Shown one piece after another: positions 35,171-44,900 of a DNA stretch of 64,000 nucleotides; position 1 is the first letter of the stretch; each line of letters starts with the position of its first letter. Source of the stretch: Janthinobacterium sp. (GTDB lineage Bacteria; Pseudomonadota; Gammaproteobacteria; Burkholderiales; Chitinibacteraceae); contig JANYCY010000046.1 of NCBI GenBank assembly GCA_025360045.1, forward strand, positions 1-64,000, written 5' to 3'. The notes under the pieces are model-generated. The model was given only the letters and a program-made list of their open reading frames with translations, was not told the DNA's origin and ran no database searches. Both the position numbers and the translations under genes were made by a program.

Positions 35171-35851
35171 ATGTTTAGTCTGCTTATCCCTGGTCCCGCT
35201 GCGATGCACCGCGTTTTATTGCGTCAGTTGTATTTTTCTGGTGTGCAGTCGATAGGCGTGAGTACTTTGGCGGGGGCGGCCATGGGGGCGATTGTGATTA
35301 CCTTGGTGCAGGGCAATTTTGGCCAGAGCGGCGCCAAGGCTATGAATGTGTTGATGATTAGCTGCATGCAAGAAGTGGGTCCCTTGATGGTGGCGTTGAT
35401 TTTTACGGCGCGCAGTGCTTCTGCGATTGCCACTGAGCTGGTCACGATGAAGGTGTCGGGGGAGTTGCGCACCTTAACGCGGCTGGGGATTGCGGTGGGG
35501 GCGTATTTAATCAGGCCGCGCATCGTGGCGGCGGGGCTGAGCTGTATGTTGTTGTTTTGTTATTTTATGGCGGGTGCTTTGTTCTGCGGTGCCTTGGCTA
35601 CGCCACAAGCGGGCTTAATCTCAGAGATCGATAGCAGCTTAAGCCAGCTGCATTTGGCATCCTTAATGATGGGGCTAGGCAAGAGTGCTTTGTTTGGCTT
35701 TATAACCAGTAGCAGCGCTTGTTTTCTGGGTTTGAGTGCGGGCTTTGCCAGTACTGAGATCCCTCGCTTGGCGTCGCGTGCTGTTTTAGTCAGCATCGTG
35801 GCGATCTTGCTGATGGATGCGCTGATTGCCGTGGCGATAAGTCTCGTATGA
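35171..35851 (+). CDS. MlaE-like ABC permease (MCE lipid transport)
   Basis: A 226-residue inner-membrane permease of the MlaE/YrbE family, which moves phospholipids with MCE proteins. Typical segments are GAIVITLVQGNFGQSGAKAM, QEVGPLMVALIFTARSASAI, then ATELVTMKVSGELRTLTRLG, in line with MlaE's ELGTM motif, and at least five hydrophobic helices. It is shorter than E. coli MlaE (260). It overlaps the next gene by 4 bp (ATGA), so this is the first gene of a three-gene operon with the ATPase-like protein and an MCE protein. Confidence 0.88.
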   Translation: MFSLLIPGPAAMHRVLLRQLYFSGVQSIGVSTLAGAAMGAIVITLVQGNFGQSGAKAMNVLMISCMQEVGPLMVALIFTARSASAIATELVTMKVSGELRTLTRLGIAVGAYLIRPRIVAAGLSCMLLFCYFMAGALFCGALATPQAGLISEIDSSLSQLHLASLMMGLGKSALFGFITSSSACFLGLSAGFASTEIPRLASRAVLVSIVAILLMDALIAVAISLV

Positions 35852-36405
35852 TGGATTTGCAAGCTGCACCACAGCGGCTATTAGTGCATTGCCGCGACTT
35901 GGACGCCAAAAATCAGGCATTGGATGCCGTGTGTGCGCGCTTGCATCAGCTCAAACAGGGCTTTGGTTTGCTGGCTTTACGCGGTGCGCTACTCAGCAAC
36001 ATTAATGTGGCCGAAAACTTATGGCTCTGTGCCAATTGGCATCGGCAGCAAGCGGCCGATTCTATCTTGCTGGTTTTGCAGCAGTATTTGGCAGGCTTGG
36101 GTTATGACGAGCAAGCGAGCGCGCGATTGCTGCAAGCGCGGCCAGCGCATTTAAGTGCCACAGATTTGCGTGCGGTGCTGTTGGTGAGGGCTTTATTGAT
36201 GGAGCCAAGTATTTTGTTGGTGGATAACGATTGGTTTGCTGGGGCGCTGTTTGCAGATCGAGATTTAATGCAGCGTGCCGAGCCATTGATTGCGCATTGT
36301 CATTGGTGGGTATTTAGCGATGATTTAGGCGCGCCTACCCATGAAGTGGATTGGACTTCTTGTGAGTTATTGGCCTTTTTAAATGAGCTACAAAATGAGT
36401 CATAG
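35848..36405 (+). CDS. Degenerate MlaF-like ATPase subunit without Walker A
   Basis: A 185-residue protein occupying the ATP-binding slot of an Mla-type operon. The alignable part starts at the Q-loop region: GALLSNINVAENLWL corresponds to MlaF's GALFTDMNVFDNVAYPL. HLSATDLRAVLLVRALLMEP matches the signature helix with LSGG changed to LSAT, and ILLVDND matches Walker B without the catalytic glutamate (DE to DN). There is no GxxGxGK(S/T) motif anywhere; the residues before 40 are too few for a P-loop. It should not hydrolyse ATP by itself. The frame is intact, overlapped by both neighbours, and therefore apparently maintained. Confidence 0.75.
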   Translation: MMDLQAAPQRLLVHCRDLDAKNQALDAVCARLHQLKQGFGLLALRGALLSNINVAENLWLCANWHRQQAADSILLVLQQYLAGLGYDEQASARLLQARPAHLSATDLRAVLLVRALLMEPSILLVDNDWFAGALFADRDLMQRAEPLIAHCHWWVFSDDLGAPTHEVDWTSCELLAFLNELQNES

Positions 36406-37351
36406 CACCCCAAATAATCCATTAAAAAAAGAAATGCACCCGCAAGTAGGTTTGTTTTTTGCGGGTGGCTTATTGCTTATTGCCGTGGTTTTATTTGTGC
36501 TGGCTCGCTCGCAAGGATGGTTTGAGCAGAGTTATGCCTTGGTTTTTTATGCTGAAAGTGCGGAATCATTAAATAAAGGCATGTTGGTGCGTTTGTCTGG
36601 TCTGCCTATTGGTAAGGTGGTTGGTATTAAGCTGGAAGACGACGCGCGCGTGCGCGTGCAAATGCAAATTAATGATGATTTTCAGCGCTGGATTAAAAGT
36701 GATTCGGCGGCCTCCTTAGCGCGAGAGGGGATGTTTGGCGATAGCTATATTCAGATCTCCGCAGGTAAAAACAGCAGCAAGCCCTTAGTGGGCGGCGCGG
36801 TATTGGTGTTTGATCCTCAAAATGGGGTGAGTGAATTATTGCAACAATTACGCGGGCGACTTTTTCCCTTGCTCGATGAAATGCAGAGCTTGGTCGTCAC
36901 GCTTAAATCGCCTGATGGCCAGTTGGGGAGCACTTTCAAGGAGGCGAGCGCCTTGTTGCATGAGCTGCGTGGCACTCGGGCACGGCTGGATAAAACGCTG
37001 TCAGCGGCGACGACATTAACGGGTGAAAAAATACCGGCCACCTTGGGTCATGCCGATGGCGCTTTGGCGAGTTTTAAGGCGGTGGCCATCAGCGCGGATG
37101 CGCAGCTGGCCCAAATCAGTAGAAAGCTGCAAAACACAATGGATCGGTACGAGCAGACTGGGGGGAGTGCAGATGTGGCACTGAAAGAATTGCAAGTATT
37201 GCTGAAGGAAATGCGGCCCAATCTACAAAAAGCAATACAAGACGCTGATGTAGTGATGCATAGCGCTAATCAAACCATGGTCAATATGAACGAGCATTGG
37301 CCATTTAGTGGCGATGCAAAGCCAGCTGCTATGCCAGCAAGCGCGCCGTGA
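36383..37351 (+). CDS. MlaD-like MCE-domain protein
   Basis: A 322-residue protein (318 if ATG 36395 is used). It has one N-terminal membrane anchor (QVGLFFAGGLLLIAVVLFVL), an MCE domain at about residues 45-140 (VFYAESAESLNKGMLVRLSG, VRVQMQINDDF, FGDSYIQI), and a helical C-terminal extension ending in a proline/alanine tail. MCE proteins form hexameric tunnels that ferry lipids across the periplasm. The single MCE domain plus helical tail resembles the MlaD/YrbD-type and PqiB-like shuttles. It overlaps the preceding gene by 23 bp. No MlaC or MlaB homologue follows. Confidence 0.88.
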   Translation: MSYKMSHSTPNNPLKKEMHPQVGLFFAGGLLLIAVVLFVLARSQGWFEQSYALVFYAESAESLNKGMLVRLSGLPIGKVVGIKLEDDARVRVQMQINDDFQRWIKSDSAASLAREGMFGDSYIQISAGKNSSKPLVGGAVLVFDPQNGVSELLQQLRGRLFPLLDEMQSLVVTLKSPDGQLGSTFKEASALLHELRGTRARLDKTLSAATTLTGEKIPATLGHADGALASFKAVAISADAQLAQISRKLQNTMDRYEQTGGSADVALKELQVLLKEMRPNLQKAIQDADVVMHSANQTMVNMNEHWPFSGDAKPAAMPASAP

Positions 37352-37493
37352 TGGCGCGTTCTTGAGAGGAGGGGGTGATGCGGAAAAAAACAAATATTGA
37401 ATCATGTAGGGCACGGAAGGTTACAGAGAAACGCCATCCTTCCCTTCCTTTACGATTTACTGCATAACATTAACCATGAGCTTGGGTCATATT

Positions 37494-37618
37494 AACTTCC
37501 CGAAATGACCTGCCCGTCATCCCCGAGTGTATTTGTCGGGGATCCAGTAGAACCACTGGATTCCCGATAGAAACACTCGGGAATGACGCTTTTATTGAGC
37601 ATGCCATTTCGGGGAGTT
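37494..37618. repeat. Nested REP-like palindrome, copy 1
   Basis: Inner arms cgtcatccccgagtg and cactcgggaatgacg (37515-37588) enclose a second stem (ggggatccag ... ctggattccc). Outer arms aacttcccgaaatg and catttcggggagtt lie at 37494-37507 and 37604-37618. The inner pattern recurs at 45133-45214. This is the common CGTCATTCCCG-type intergenic repeat family of proteobacteria. Confidence 0.8.
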
Positions 37619-37651
37619 ATTTGAAACCCATGTCCTATGGCCTGATACTAA

Positions 37652-39034
37652 TTAACTACCCACCTTCCACCCGCCACCCAAGGCTTTGTAAAGATCTACT
37701 GTGGCATTAAGCTGGTCACGCTGGGCTGCAGCCAGATTAAGCTGGGCTTGGAATAAAGATCGCTGGGCATCTAGCACTTCTAAATAGCCAGAAAACCCAT
37801 TGTCGTAACGCAGCGTGGCTAGTTTTAATTGGCGAGTAAGCGAATCCAATTGCTGCTGTTGAGCGGCCACAATTTTTACGCTGCTGCTTCTGGCAGCCAA
37901 GGCGTTTTGGGTTTCGGCAAAGGCTTGCTGAATGCTCAGGCGATAGTTTGCAACCGCTTGTTTTTGGCGCGCAGTGGCCCCGTCCACATTGGCGGCGGTG
38001 CGGCCATTGTCAAACAGCGGTGCGGCTAGGTTGCCAAGAAAAGACCAAGTCTTGGCTGGGCCAGAAAATAAATCACCGATGGATGCGCTTTCAACGCCCA
38101 ATAATCCGGTAAGGGATATGGTGGGGTAGTAAGCGGCCCGCGCAGCGGCGATTCGAGCGCCCGCAGCTTTGAGCGATTGCTCGCTGGCTTGGATATCTGG
38201 GCGGCGAATCAATAGCTCGGAAGGCAGGCCGAGTGGCACATTCACGGGCAGGCTAATTTGCTTTAAGGCTTTGCCGCGTGTGATGCCTGATTCGATCATG
38301 TCACGCGGGTTTTGGCCGATCAAAATCCCTAAGCTGCTGGCGACTTTGGTGATGCTTTGCTCGATGCCTGGCACGCTGGCTTGGGCGGCGGCCAATTCAA
38401 CTTCGGCTTGGCGCATATCTAATTCGGAGGTTACCCCGCCTTCAAAACGGCGCTTACGTAATTGAAAGCTTTCTTGGCGCGTTTTGAGGGTTTCTTGGGC
38501 AATGGCGAGCTGCTGATCTAAAGCACGCAGATTAAAATAGCTTTGCGCCACATTGGCATACAGCGCCAAGGCCACGGCATCTCGATTGTATTGGCTAGCT
38601 AAGAGATCAGCCTTGCCCGCATCGGTGGTGTTTTTGATGCGGCCCCATAAATCTAATTCCCACGATGCGGATGCGCCGATGGAATAGCTATCCGATGGGC
38701 TGCCGAGCAGGGGAGACATGCTGCGCCCCGCCTTGCTGCTGACATCAAGCCTTGGTAATTGCTCGGCCGAGCTAATGCCCAGCGCCGCACGGGCTTCATC
38801 GATGCGTGAAGTGGCAATCACTAGATTTTGGTTGCGTGCTTCTGCCGCAGCCACCAAGTTATCTAAGATAGGGTCATCAAATTGTGCCCACCAGTTTTTG
38901 CCGATGTTGATGTCGCTGACCGAATCACTGCGCCATGTGTCAGGAAACTCGGTTTTAGTGTCGACGGCGGGCGGTGTAAGTGCGCAACCGCCGAGTGCGG
39001 TGGCAATCAGCAGGGTGAGGGCTGTTTTACGCAT
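37652..39034 (-). CDS. RND efflux outer-membrane lipoprotein (NodT/OprM family)
   Basis: A 460-residue TolC-like channel with lipoprotein signal ([11 protein letters not shown], lipobox Cys about residue 17). The two OEP repeats are visible, with [32 protein letters not shown] and [19 protein letters not shown] as landmarks. The start is ATG 39034, behind aggagatcacc. Its upstream RND pump gene is reduced to a remnant (39041-39495), so this channel may be orphaned, or may serve another pump such as the complete one 3 kb away. Confidence 0.93.
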   Translation of the reverse strand: MRKTALTLLIATALGGCALTPPAVDTKTEFPDTWRSDSVSDINIGKNWWAQFDDPILDNLVAAAEARNQNLVIATSRIDEARAALGISSAEQLPRLDVSSKAGRSMSPLLGSPSDSYSIGASASWELDLWGRIKNTTDAGKADLLASQYNRDAVALALYANVAQSYFNLRALDQQLAIAQETLKTRQESFQLRKRRFEGGVTSELDMRQAEVELAAAQASVPGIEQSITKVASSLGILIGQNPRDMIESGITRGKALKQISLPVNVPLGLPSELLIRRPDIQASEQSLKAAGARIAAARAAYYPTISLTGLLGVESASIGDLFSGPAKTWSFLGNLAAPLFDNGRTAANVDGATARQKQAVANYRLSIQQAFAETQNALAARSSSVKIVAAQQQQLDSLTRQLKLATLRYDNGFSGYLEVLDAQRSLFQAQLNLAAAQRDQLNATVDLYKALGGGWKVGS

Positions 39035-39040
39035 GGTGAT

Positions 39041-39495
39041 CTCCTGCTTCAGTGGTCGTCGCCGTTTTTGATTCACTCGCTTTCATAATCAAACGGAAGA
39101 CAGAGTGGGACAAAGAAAATGGCGATAAAGGTGCTGCAAGCATACCGCCAATAACGGGTGTGCCGAGTGAGTGACGGCTGGCCGAGCCAGCACCACTGGA
39201 TAGGCCCAGCGGTAAGCAGCTCAAGATAAACGCGAGCGAGGTCATCACCATCGGGCGAAAGCGTAAGCGTGCGGCCGAGAGTGCGAAATCGAGCAAGCTC
39301 ATACCTTCCTCGTGCTTCATGCTGGCGAATTCTACCCGCATTGGCGCTGGGTTGCAGATACAGGCCAATGGCTACCGCAGATTTACCATTTAAACGGGCT
39401 TGTAGATCGTAATCTTTGCCGCCCATTTCTACGCGAGCCACATCTTTGAGGCGTATTTTTGCCCCGTCGGACGTCGGGCGCACGATGATGTTTTC
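39041..39495 (-). pseudogene. Collapsed RND inner-membrane pump gene
   Basis: Fragments of an AcrB-type protein lie in two frames. One frame carries KIRLKDVARVEMGGKDYDLQ and [21 protein letters not shown] from the porter domain. It jumps to the C-terminal helices, [20 protein letters not shown] and [16 protein letters not shown] in the second frame. The tail [12 protein letters not shown] is back in the first frame, ending at a stop near 39073. About two-thirds of the roughly 1040-residue gene is missing, and at least two frameshifts separate the pieces. The N-terminal coding part and any membrane fusion protein gene are gone. Confidence 0.85.
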
Positions 39496-39792
39496 ATTTA
39501 TTTAAAAATACCTTATCACTTATGTCGAACTACTTAGTGTTTTTCGAAATTCACACTATTGCCTTGTGAGTTTGGAGCTTTGTCAGCAGCTTCGCTTTCT
39601 TAGTTCAAGAGCGTTAATCAAGACAGTGTCTGTATTGGGGGCTCATCTATTGATTGGCTTGCCGCTGTTGATTTTATCGAGATTAGGGGGTACGGCGCGG
39701 ACTACTTTGTTTTAAGGGCAGTATTACTTTGTACTGTCTTCACTTTTTTATTTTTTTAGATTAGACTGTCCAGTCTAAAATGAGGTGTGGCG
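39496..39792. other. Intergenic region upstream of the tetR gene
   Basis: An AT-rich region between the pump remnant and the TetR regulator. Apart from the TetR-like operator at 39761-39778 I see no gene. Residual upstream sequence of the decayed pump may lie here but cannot be recognised. Confidence 0.45.
39761..39778. promoter_or_regulatory. Candidate TetR-family operator
   Basis: TTAGACTG and CAGTCTAA are perfect inverted 8-bp arms around TC. The site ends 15 bp before the tetR start, a typical position for autorepression by AcrR/TetR-type regulators of RND pumps. Confidence 0.65.
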
Positions 39793-40392
39793 ATGGTTAA
39801 GAGTAAGCTTGCAGAGGATGAAGCAGGGCTGGATCCTGTCATTTGTGCTGCTAAGTCTGTTTTTTGTGAGATGGGTTATCGTGCCAGCATTGAAAAAGTG
39901 GCCGCTCGAGCAGGCGTAGCAAGGCAAACTATTTATAACCGTTTTGGCAGTAAGCAAGCCTTGTTTGAATTGGCGATTGATCACTTTATCGGCGAGATGC
40001 TTGCTCCACTCGCAGTCACAGAGGGTGATGTACGCGAGCGTTTATTACGTTTTTCTTTGTCGTTTCGCGCACAAATAATGACGCCAGAGTCGGTCAAGGC
40101 GCATCGAGTGCTCACGGGGGAGGCGCCGCGTTTCCCAGAATTAGCACGTCGCCATTTTGAGCTTTGTATTGAGCGCACTGCAAAGCAACTGGCTGCGCAG
40201 CTGGAAACTGCCATGCAAGAGGGCGTGCTACGCCCTGCGGATCCGTTTGAAGCGGCCACGTTTTTATTTGACATGTTGGCAGGTTACGATCAATTGAAAT
40301 TATTGTTTGGTGGCGAGCCGCCAGATCCATTGGGTGAAACGGCCAAGGTGAATCGTATTGTGGATATGTTCTTACGTGCATATCAGGTGTGA
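39793..40392 (+). CDS. TetR/AcrR family regulator
   Basis: A 199-residue repressor-type protein. The N-terminal helix-turn-helix matches the family: YRASIEKVAARAGVARQTIY followed by NRFGSKQALFELAID. The C-terminal ligand-binding helices are divergent, with a TetR_C_7/AefR-like look (FLFDMLAGYDQLKLLFGG). ATG 39793 is chosen; GTG at 39787 is also possible. It is followed by the complete RND operon and sits right after an 18-bp palindrome, so it probably controls the pump. Inducer unknown. Confidence 0.9.
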   Translation: MVKSKLAEDEAGLDPVICAAKSVFCEMGYRASIEKVAARAGVARQTIYNRFGSKQALFELAIDHFIGEMLAPLAVTEGDVRERLLRFSLSFRAQIMTPESVKAHRVLTGEAPRFPELARRHFELCIERTAKQLAAQLETAMQEGVLRPADPFEAATFLFDMLAGYDQLKLLFGGEPPDPLGETAKVNRIVDMFLRAYQV

Positions 40393-40516
40393 GTGTTTGT
40401 AGTGTCAGTTAGGATTCAAGTGTTAAATTGCTGTATTAATCGAAATAAAATGCAATCTCATTACTGTTGAAATTTATTGGCATGAATAAAAAATGTCATA
40501 TTACAAAGGATTAGGA

Positions 40517-41707
40517 ATGCTGCCTTCACTCAAAAAAAGTGTAGTTTTAGTTATTGGCGCGGCTAGCTTGCTGGCAGCCTGCGGCAAACAAGAGGGCGGG
40601 CCTGCGGGTGCTGCGGGTGGCGGTATGCCTCCACCCGAAGTCACCGTGGTGACCGCTCAAGCGGGTAGCTCGGCGCTGACTCGTGATTTAAGCGGCCAGA
40701 TTACCGCTGTGCGTACTGCTGAAGTACGTGCACGGGTGGATGGTATTTTAGAAAAGCGCTTGTTCAACGAAGGCGGCGAGGTCAAAGCGGGCCAGTCATT
40801 ATTTAAGATTGATTCGCGTGTGCTTGAAGCGAATGCGGCTACTGCTAAAGCAGCCTTAGCTAAGGCAAAATCTAGTGTGCTGATTGCCAAGCAAACGGCT
40901 GATCGCTATCGCCAGTTAGTGGGTGAGCAGGGTGTGAGCCGTCAAGAATTTGATCAGGCCGAAGCACAGCTGAAACAAGCCGAGGCTGAAGTGGCTGCTG
41001 CAGAAGCAGAAGTGCGCCGCAGTAGCGTCGATCTAGAATACGCCAGCGTGCAAGCGCCAATTAGTGGTCGTATTGGCCGCGCCTTGGTTTCAGAAGGTGC
41101 GCTGTTGAATAAGGGCACAGGCACGCCATTGGCAACGATCGAGCAAATCGATTCGGTGTATGTGGATTTCAACCAGTCTGGTGCTGATCTATTGCGTTTA
41201 AAGCAACTGGCAAAAGTGGGCAAGCTTAAGCAAGCCTCGCTACCCGTTGATTTATTGCTCGAAGATGGTACGCCTTACACACACCTAGGCAAGCTACTAT
41301 TTGCCGAGCAAACGATAGATCCAACAACGGGTACGGTGACTTTGCGCGCTGAATTCCCTAATCCTGATCACCTCTTACTGCCGGGTATGTTTGCAACCGT
41401 AAGAGTTGCGCAGGGTGCGATGGACGCTACGGTCCGTGTGCCGCAAAAAGCGATTGTTTCCTCGCCGCAAGGCCAGTTTGTTTATGTAGTGGGTAGCGAC
41501 AATAAAGTGGCCCCTGCGCCAGTTAAAACGGGCGGTTTCTCGGGTACTGATTGGATTGTGTTGAGTGGCTTAAAAGGCGGCGAGCGCGTGATGGTCGATG
41601 GTATCCAGAAAGTACGCCCCGGCGCGGTAGTGAATCCGGTGGATGCTGTTGCGGCTAAATCCGCCCCAGCTTCTGCGACATCTGCTTCCGCCCCTGCAAA
41701 AAAATAG
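40517..41707 (+). CDS. RND efflux periplasmic adaptor lipoprotein (MexA/AcrA-like)
   Basis: A 396-residue membrane fusion protein. The lipobox LLAACGKQ anchors it; the biotinyl-lipoyl halves are separated by a long coiled-coil hairpin (about residues 100-165, rich in A/K/E), with LEYASVQAPISGRIGRALVS as the return strand. The beta-barrel and membrane-proximal domains follow (GMFATVRVAQG, VRVPQKAIVSSPQGQFVYVV). ATG 40517 follows aaaggattagg; an ATG 24 bp upstream is the alternative. It is first of the tripartite pump genes; a CACAGAG repeat separates it from the RND gene. Confidence 0.95.
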   Translation: MLPSLKKSVVLVIGAASLLAACGKQEGGPAGAAGGGMPPPEVTVVTAQAGSSALTRDLSGQITAVRTAEVRARVDGILEKRLFNEGGEVKAGQSLFKIDSRVLEANAATAKAALAKAKSSVLIAKQTADRYRQLVGEQGVSRQEFDQAEAQLKQAEAEVAAAEAEVRRSSVDLEYASVQAPISGRIGRALVSEGALLNKGTGTPLATIEQIDSVYVDFNQSGADLLRLKQLAKVGKLKQASLPVDLLLEDGTPYTHLGKLLFAEQTIDPTTGTVTLRAEFPNPDHLLLPGMFATVRVAQGAMDATVRVPQKAIVSSPQGQFVYVVGSDNKVAPAPVKTGGFSGTDWIVLSGLKGGERVMVDGIQKVRPGAVVNPVDAVAAKSAPASATSASAPAKK

Positions 41708-41754
41708 CTGCTGCTGATGAGCAAGCTGCTTTAGCTTGATTGCTTAGAGCGCTA

Positions 41755-41896
41755 AATCTTGAACCACAGAGATCACAGAGATCACAGAGATCACAGAGAT
41801 CACAGAGAGCACAGAGGTTCACAGAGAAAATCAAGACTTTGATGGTTTTCTCTGTGGACTCTGTGTCCTCGTTTTACTCTGTGGTTCAAGGTTTAG
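41755..41896. repeat. CACAGAG dispersed repeat, copy 3, with 9-bp tandem iteration
   Basis: Left end aatcttgaaccacagag leads into the unit gatcacaga repeated four times (about 41770-41805), then gagcacaga and ggttcacagag. The right arm (ttttctctgtgg ... ctctgtggttcaag) is the inverted counterpart. It lies between the adaptor gene and the RND gene. Confidence 0.85.
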
Positions 41897-41962
41897 CACG
41901 CTCAACAAGCTACAGCAGCTTTGCAATGAAGTGCACAAGCATCAAAAGCCTAAGGAGAGTTT

Positions 41963-44900
41963 ATGTTTGCTCGATTTTTTATCGATCGCCCCGTATTTGC
42001 TTGGGTGATCGCCATTATTATTGTTTTGGCAGGTTTGCTGGCTTTTAAAAGCTTGCCAATCTCTCAATACCCCGAAGTGGCTCCGCCCGCTTTAACCATT
42101 AATGCCACCTATCCCGGCGCAAGTGCGCAGGTGATGGAGGAAACGGTTACTGCGCTGATTGAGCAGGAAATGAATGGTTTGGAGAACATGCAGTATATGA
42201 GCTCCAACAGCGATAGCGCCGGCAATATGGCGATTACGCTGACGTTTAAGCCGGGTACAGATTTAGATATCGCCTCGGTAGAAGCGCAAAACCGTGTGAA
42301 GCGGGTTGAAGCGCGTTTGCCTAGCGAAGTGCGCCAGCAAGGCGTGCAGGTGGTTAAATCCCGTAGTAACTATCTGATGTTTGTCACGCTGCTGTCGCCA
42401 GATGGCAGTTACGACAATGTAGCGCTGGGTAGTTATGTTAATTCTAGCGTAATCGATTCCATTCGCCGTGTGCCGGGTGTGGGCGAGGCGATGTTGTTTG
42501 GCTCTGAATACGCCATGCGTATCTGGCTGGATCCGGTTAAGTTGGCTGGTTTTAAGATGTCTGCTTCAGAAGCCTTGGCCGCTGTGCGCGCGCAAAACGT
42601 GCAATTGGCAACGGGTGAAATCGGCCAGCTGCCAGCTCCTGCAGGCCAGCAATTTACCGCAACGGTGGTCACACAAGGCCGCTATTTAACGGCTGAGCAG
42701 TTTGGCAATATCGTACTGCGCGATGGTAAAAACGGCTCGCAATTACGTTTAAAAGATGTGGCTAAAGTTGAGCTGGGCGCATCTGATTACAGCGTATTGG
42801 CACGTTTAAATGGTAAGAGTATCGCTGCGATCGGGATTAAGCTCTCCCCCGATGGCAATGCGCTCGAAACCGCCAAAGCGGTAAAAGCCAAGCTGGACGA
42901 GCTGTCGAAGTTTTTCCCTAAGGGTATTGCCGTTGAAGTGCCTTACGATACATCTAAGTTTGTGGATGTTTCGATTAAAGAAGTATTGACCACGTTGGTT
43001 GAAGCGATTGGCTTAGTGTTTATTGTGATGTACCTGTTCCTAGGTAATATCCGCGCCACGCTGATTCCGACGATTGTGGTGCCGATTGCGCTTTTAGGCG
43101 CTTTGGTGGGTTTGCAGCTGTTTGGTTATTCGATCAATGTGCTGACCATGTTTGCCATGGTGCTGGCGATTGGTATCTTGGTTGACGATGCCATTGTGGT
43201 GATTGAGAACGTCGAACGGATCATGTCTGAAGAAGGCCTTGCCCCGCGCGAAGCCACGCAAAAAGCCATGGGGCAGATTATTGGCCCGATTATCGCCATT
43301 ACTTTGGTGCTGACCGCCGTGTTTGTGCCGATGGCGTTTTTCTCCGGTGCGGTGGGCGCGATTTATCGTCAGTTCTCGGTGACTTTAGTCCTGACGATGT
43401 TCTTTTCGGCGCTGATGGCTTTAACTTTAACCCCTGCACTGTGCGCGACCTTCCTTAAGCCTTTGAAAAAGGGCGAGCATCATGGCACCAAGGGCTTTTT
43501 AGGCTGGTTTAACCGTAAGTTTGCGGCTTTAACCCTGCGCTATCAGGGCTGGGTAGGCACATGCATTCGTAAGACAGGCTTGTCCCTGCTGTTTTTTGCC
43601 TTGATTCTGGCCGCTACCGGCTGGTTGATGTCGCGCTTGCCAACGTCTTTTCTGCCTGATGAAGACCAAGGTTACTTTATTAGCGTGGTGCAATTGCCTG
43701 CAGGCGCGACGCGTGAGCGCACGCTGGAAGTGGTTGAGCAGGTTGAAGCGCACTTTGTGAAGCAGCCAGAAGTTGATCGCGTGATTGCGATTGTCGGTTT
43801 CAGCTTTTTTGGCCGCGGTCAAAATGCGGCGCTGGCTTTTGTTACTCTAAAAGATTGGAAAGATCGCCCTCTACCTAACGATCAGGTGGGGCCTGTGGTG
43901 CAACGCGCTAATATGATGTTGTTCCGTATTAAGCAGGCGTTTGCATTTGCCACCAATGTGCCGCCGATTCCTGAATTGGCATCGGTAGGTGGTTTTGATT
44001 TCCGCTTACAAGACCGTGCTGGTTTAGGCCGTGATCGCCTCTATGAAGCACGCAATATGTTGCTGGGCATGGCTGCGCAAAATAAAGCCTTGGCTGGGGT
44101 TCGCCCAGATGGTCAAGAGCCTGGTCAGCAGCTTTTACTCGATGTAAACAAGGTAAAAGCCAGCCAGCTGGGTATTGATATGACCGAGCTTAACAACACC
44201 TTGGCGATTTCATTAGGCTCTGCCTATGTCAATGACTTTGTGCGCGAAGGCCGTATCCTGCGTGTCCTGATGCAAGCCACACCGGAAAGCCGTCTTTCAC
44301 CAGACGATTTACTCAAGCTGCAAGTGAAAACCCGCGCGGGTAATCTAGTGCCGCTGTCTGAAATTGCCGTGGCCAAATGGCAGGCGGGTGCTTCTGCGCT
44401 TGATCGCTATAACGGCTTGCCTGCATTTAAGATTTCTGGCGGCCCAGCTCCGGGTAAAAGCTCGGGTGAGGCGATGGACGCGATGGAAGCCATGGCCAAG
44501 CAATTGCCAGCAGGGGTAGGCTTTGAGTGGTCGGGTACTTCGTTTGAAGAACGCCTGTCTGGCTCGCAAGCGCCATTCTTGTTCGGCTTGTCGATTTTGA
44601 TTGTTTTCTTGTGCCTTGCTGCACTGTATGAAAGCTGGTCGATTCCGTTTGCTGTGCTGTGGGTGGTACCGCTGGGTATCTTTGGTGCAGTGGCAGCCAT
44701 GACATTGCGCGGCTTGCCGGACGATGTGTATTTCAAGGTGGGGCTGATTGCCATTATTGGTTTGTCGGCGAAGAACGCGATTCTGATTATCGAATTTGCC
44801 CGTGATTTACAGCGCCAAGGCTTGAGTGCCATCGATGCCACGCTGGAAGCTTGCCGCTTACGCTTCCGCCCAATTCTGATGACCTCGTTCGCCTTTATTG

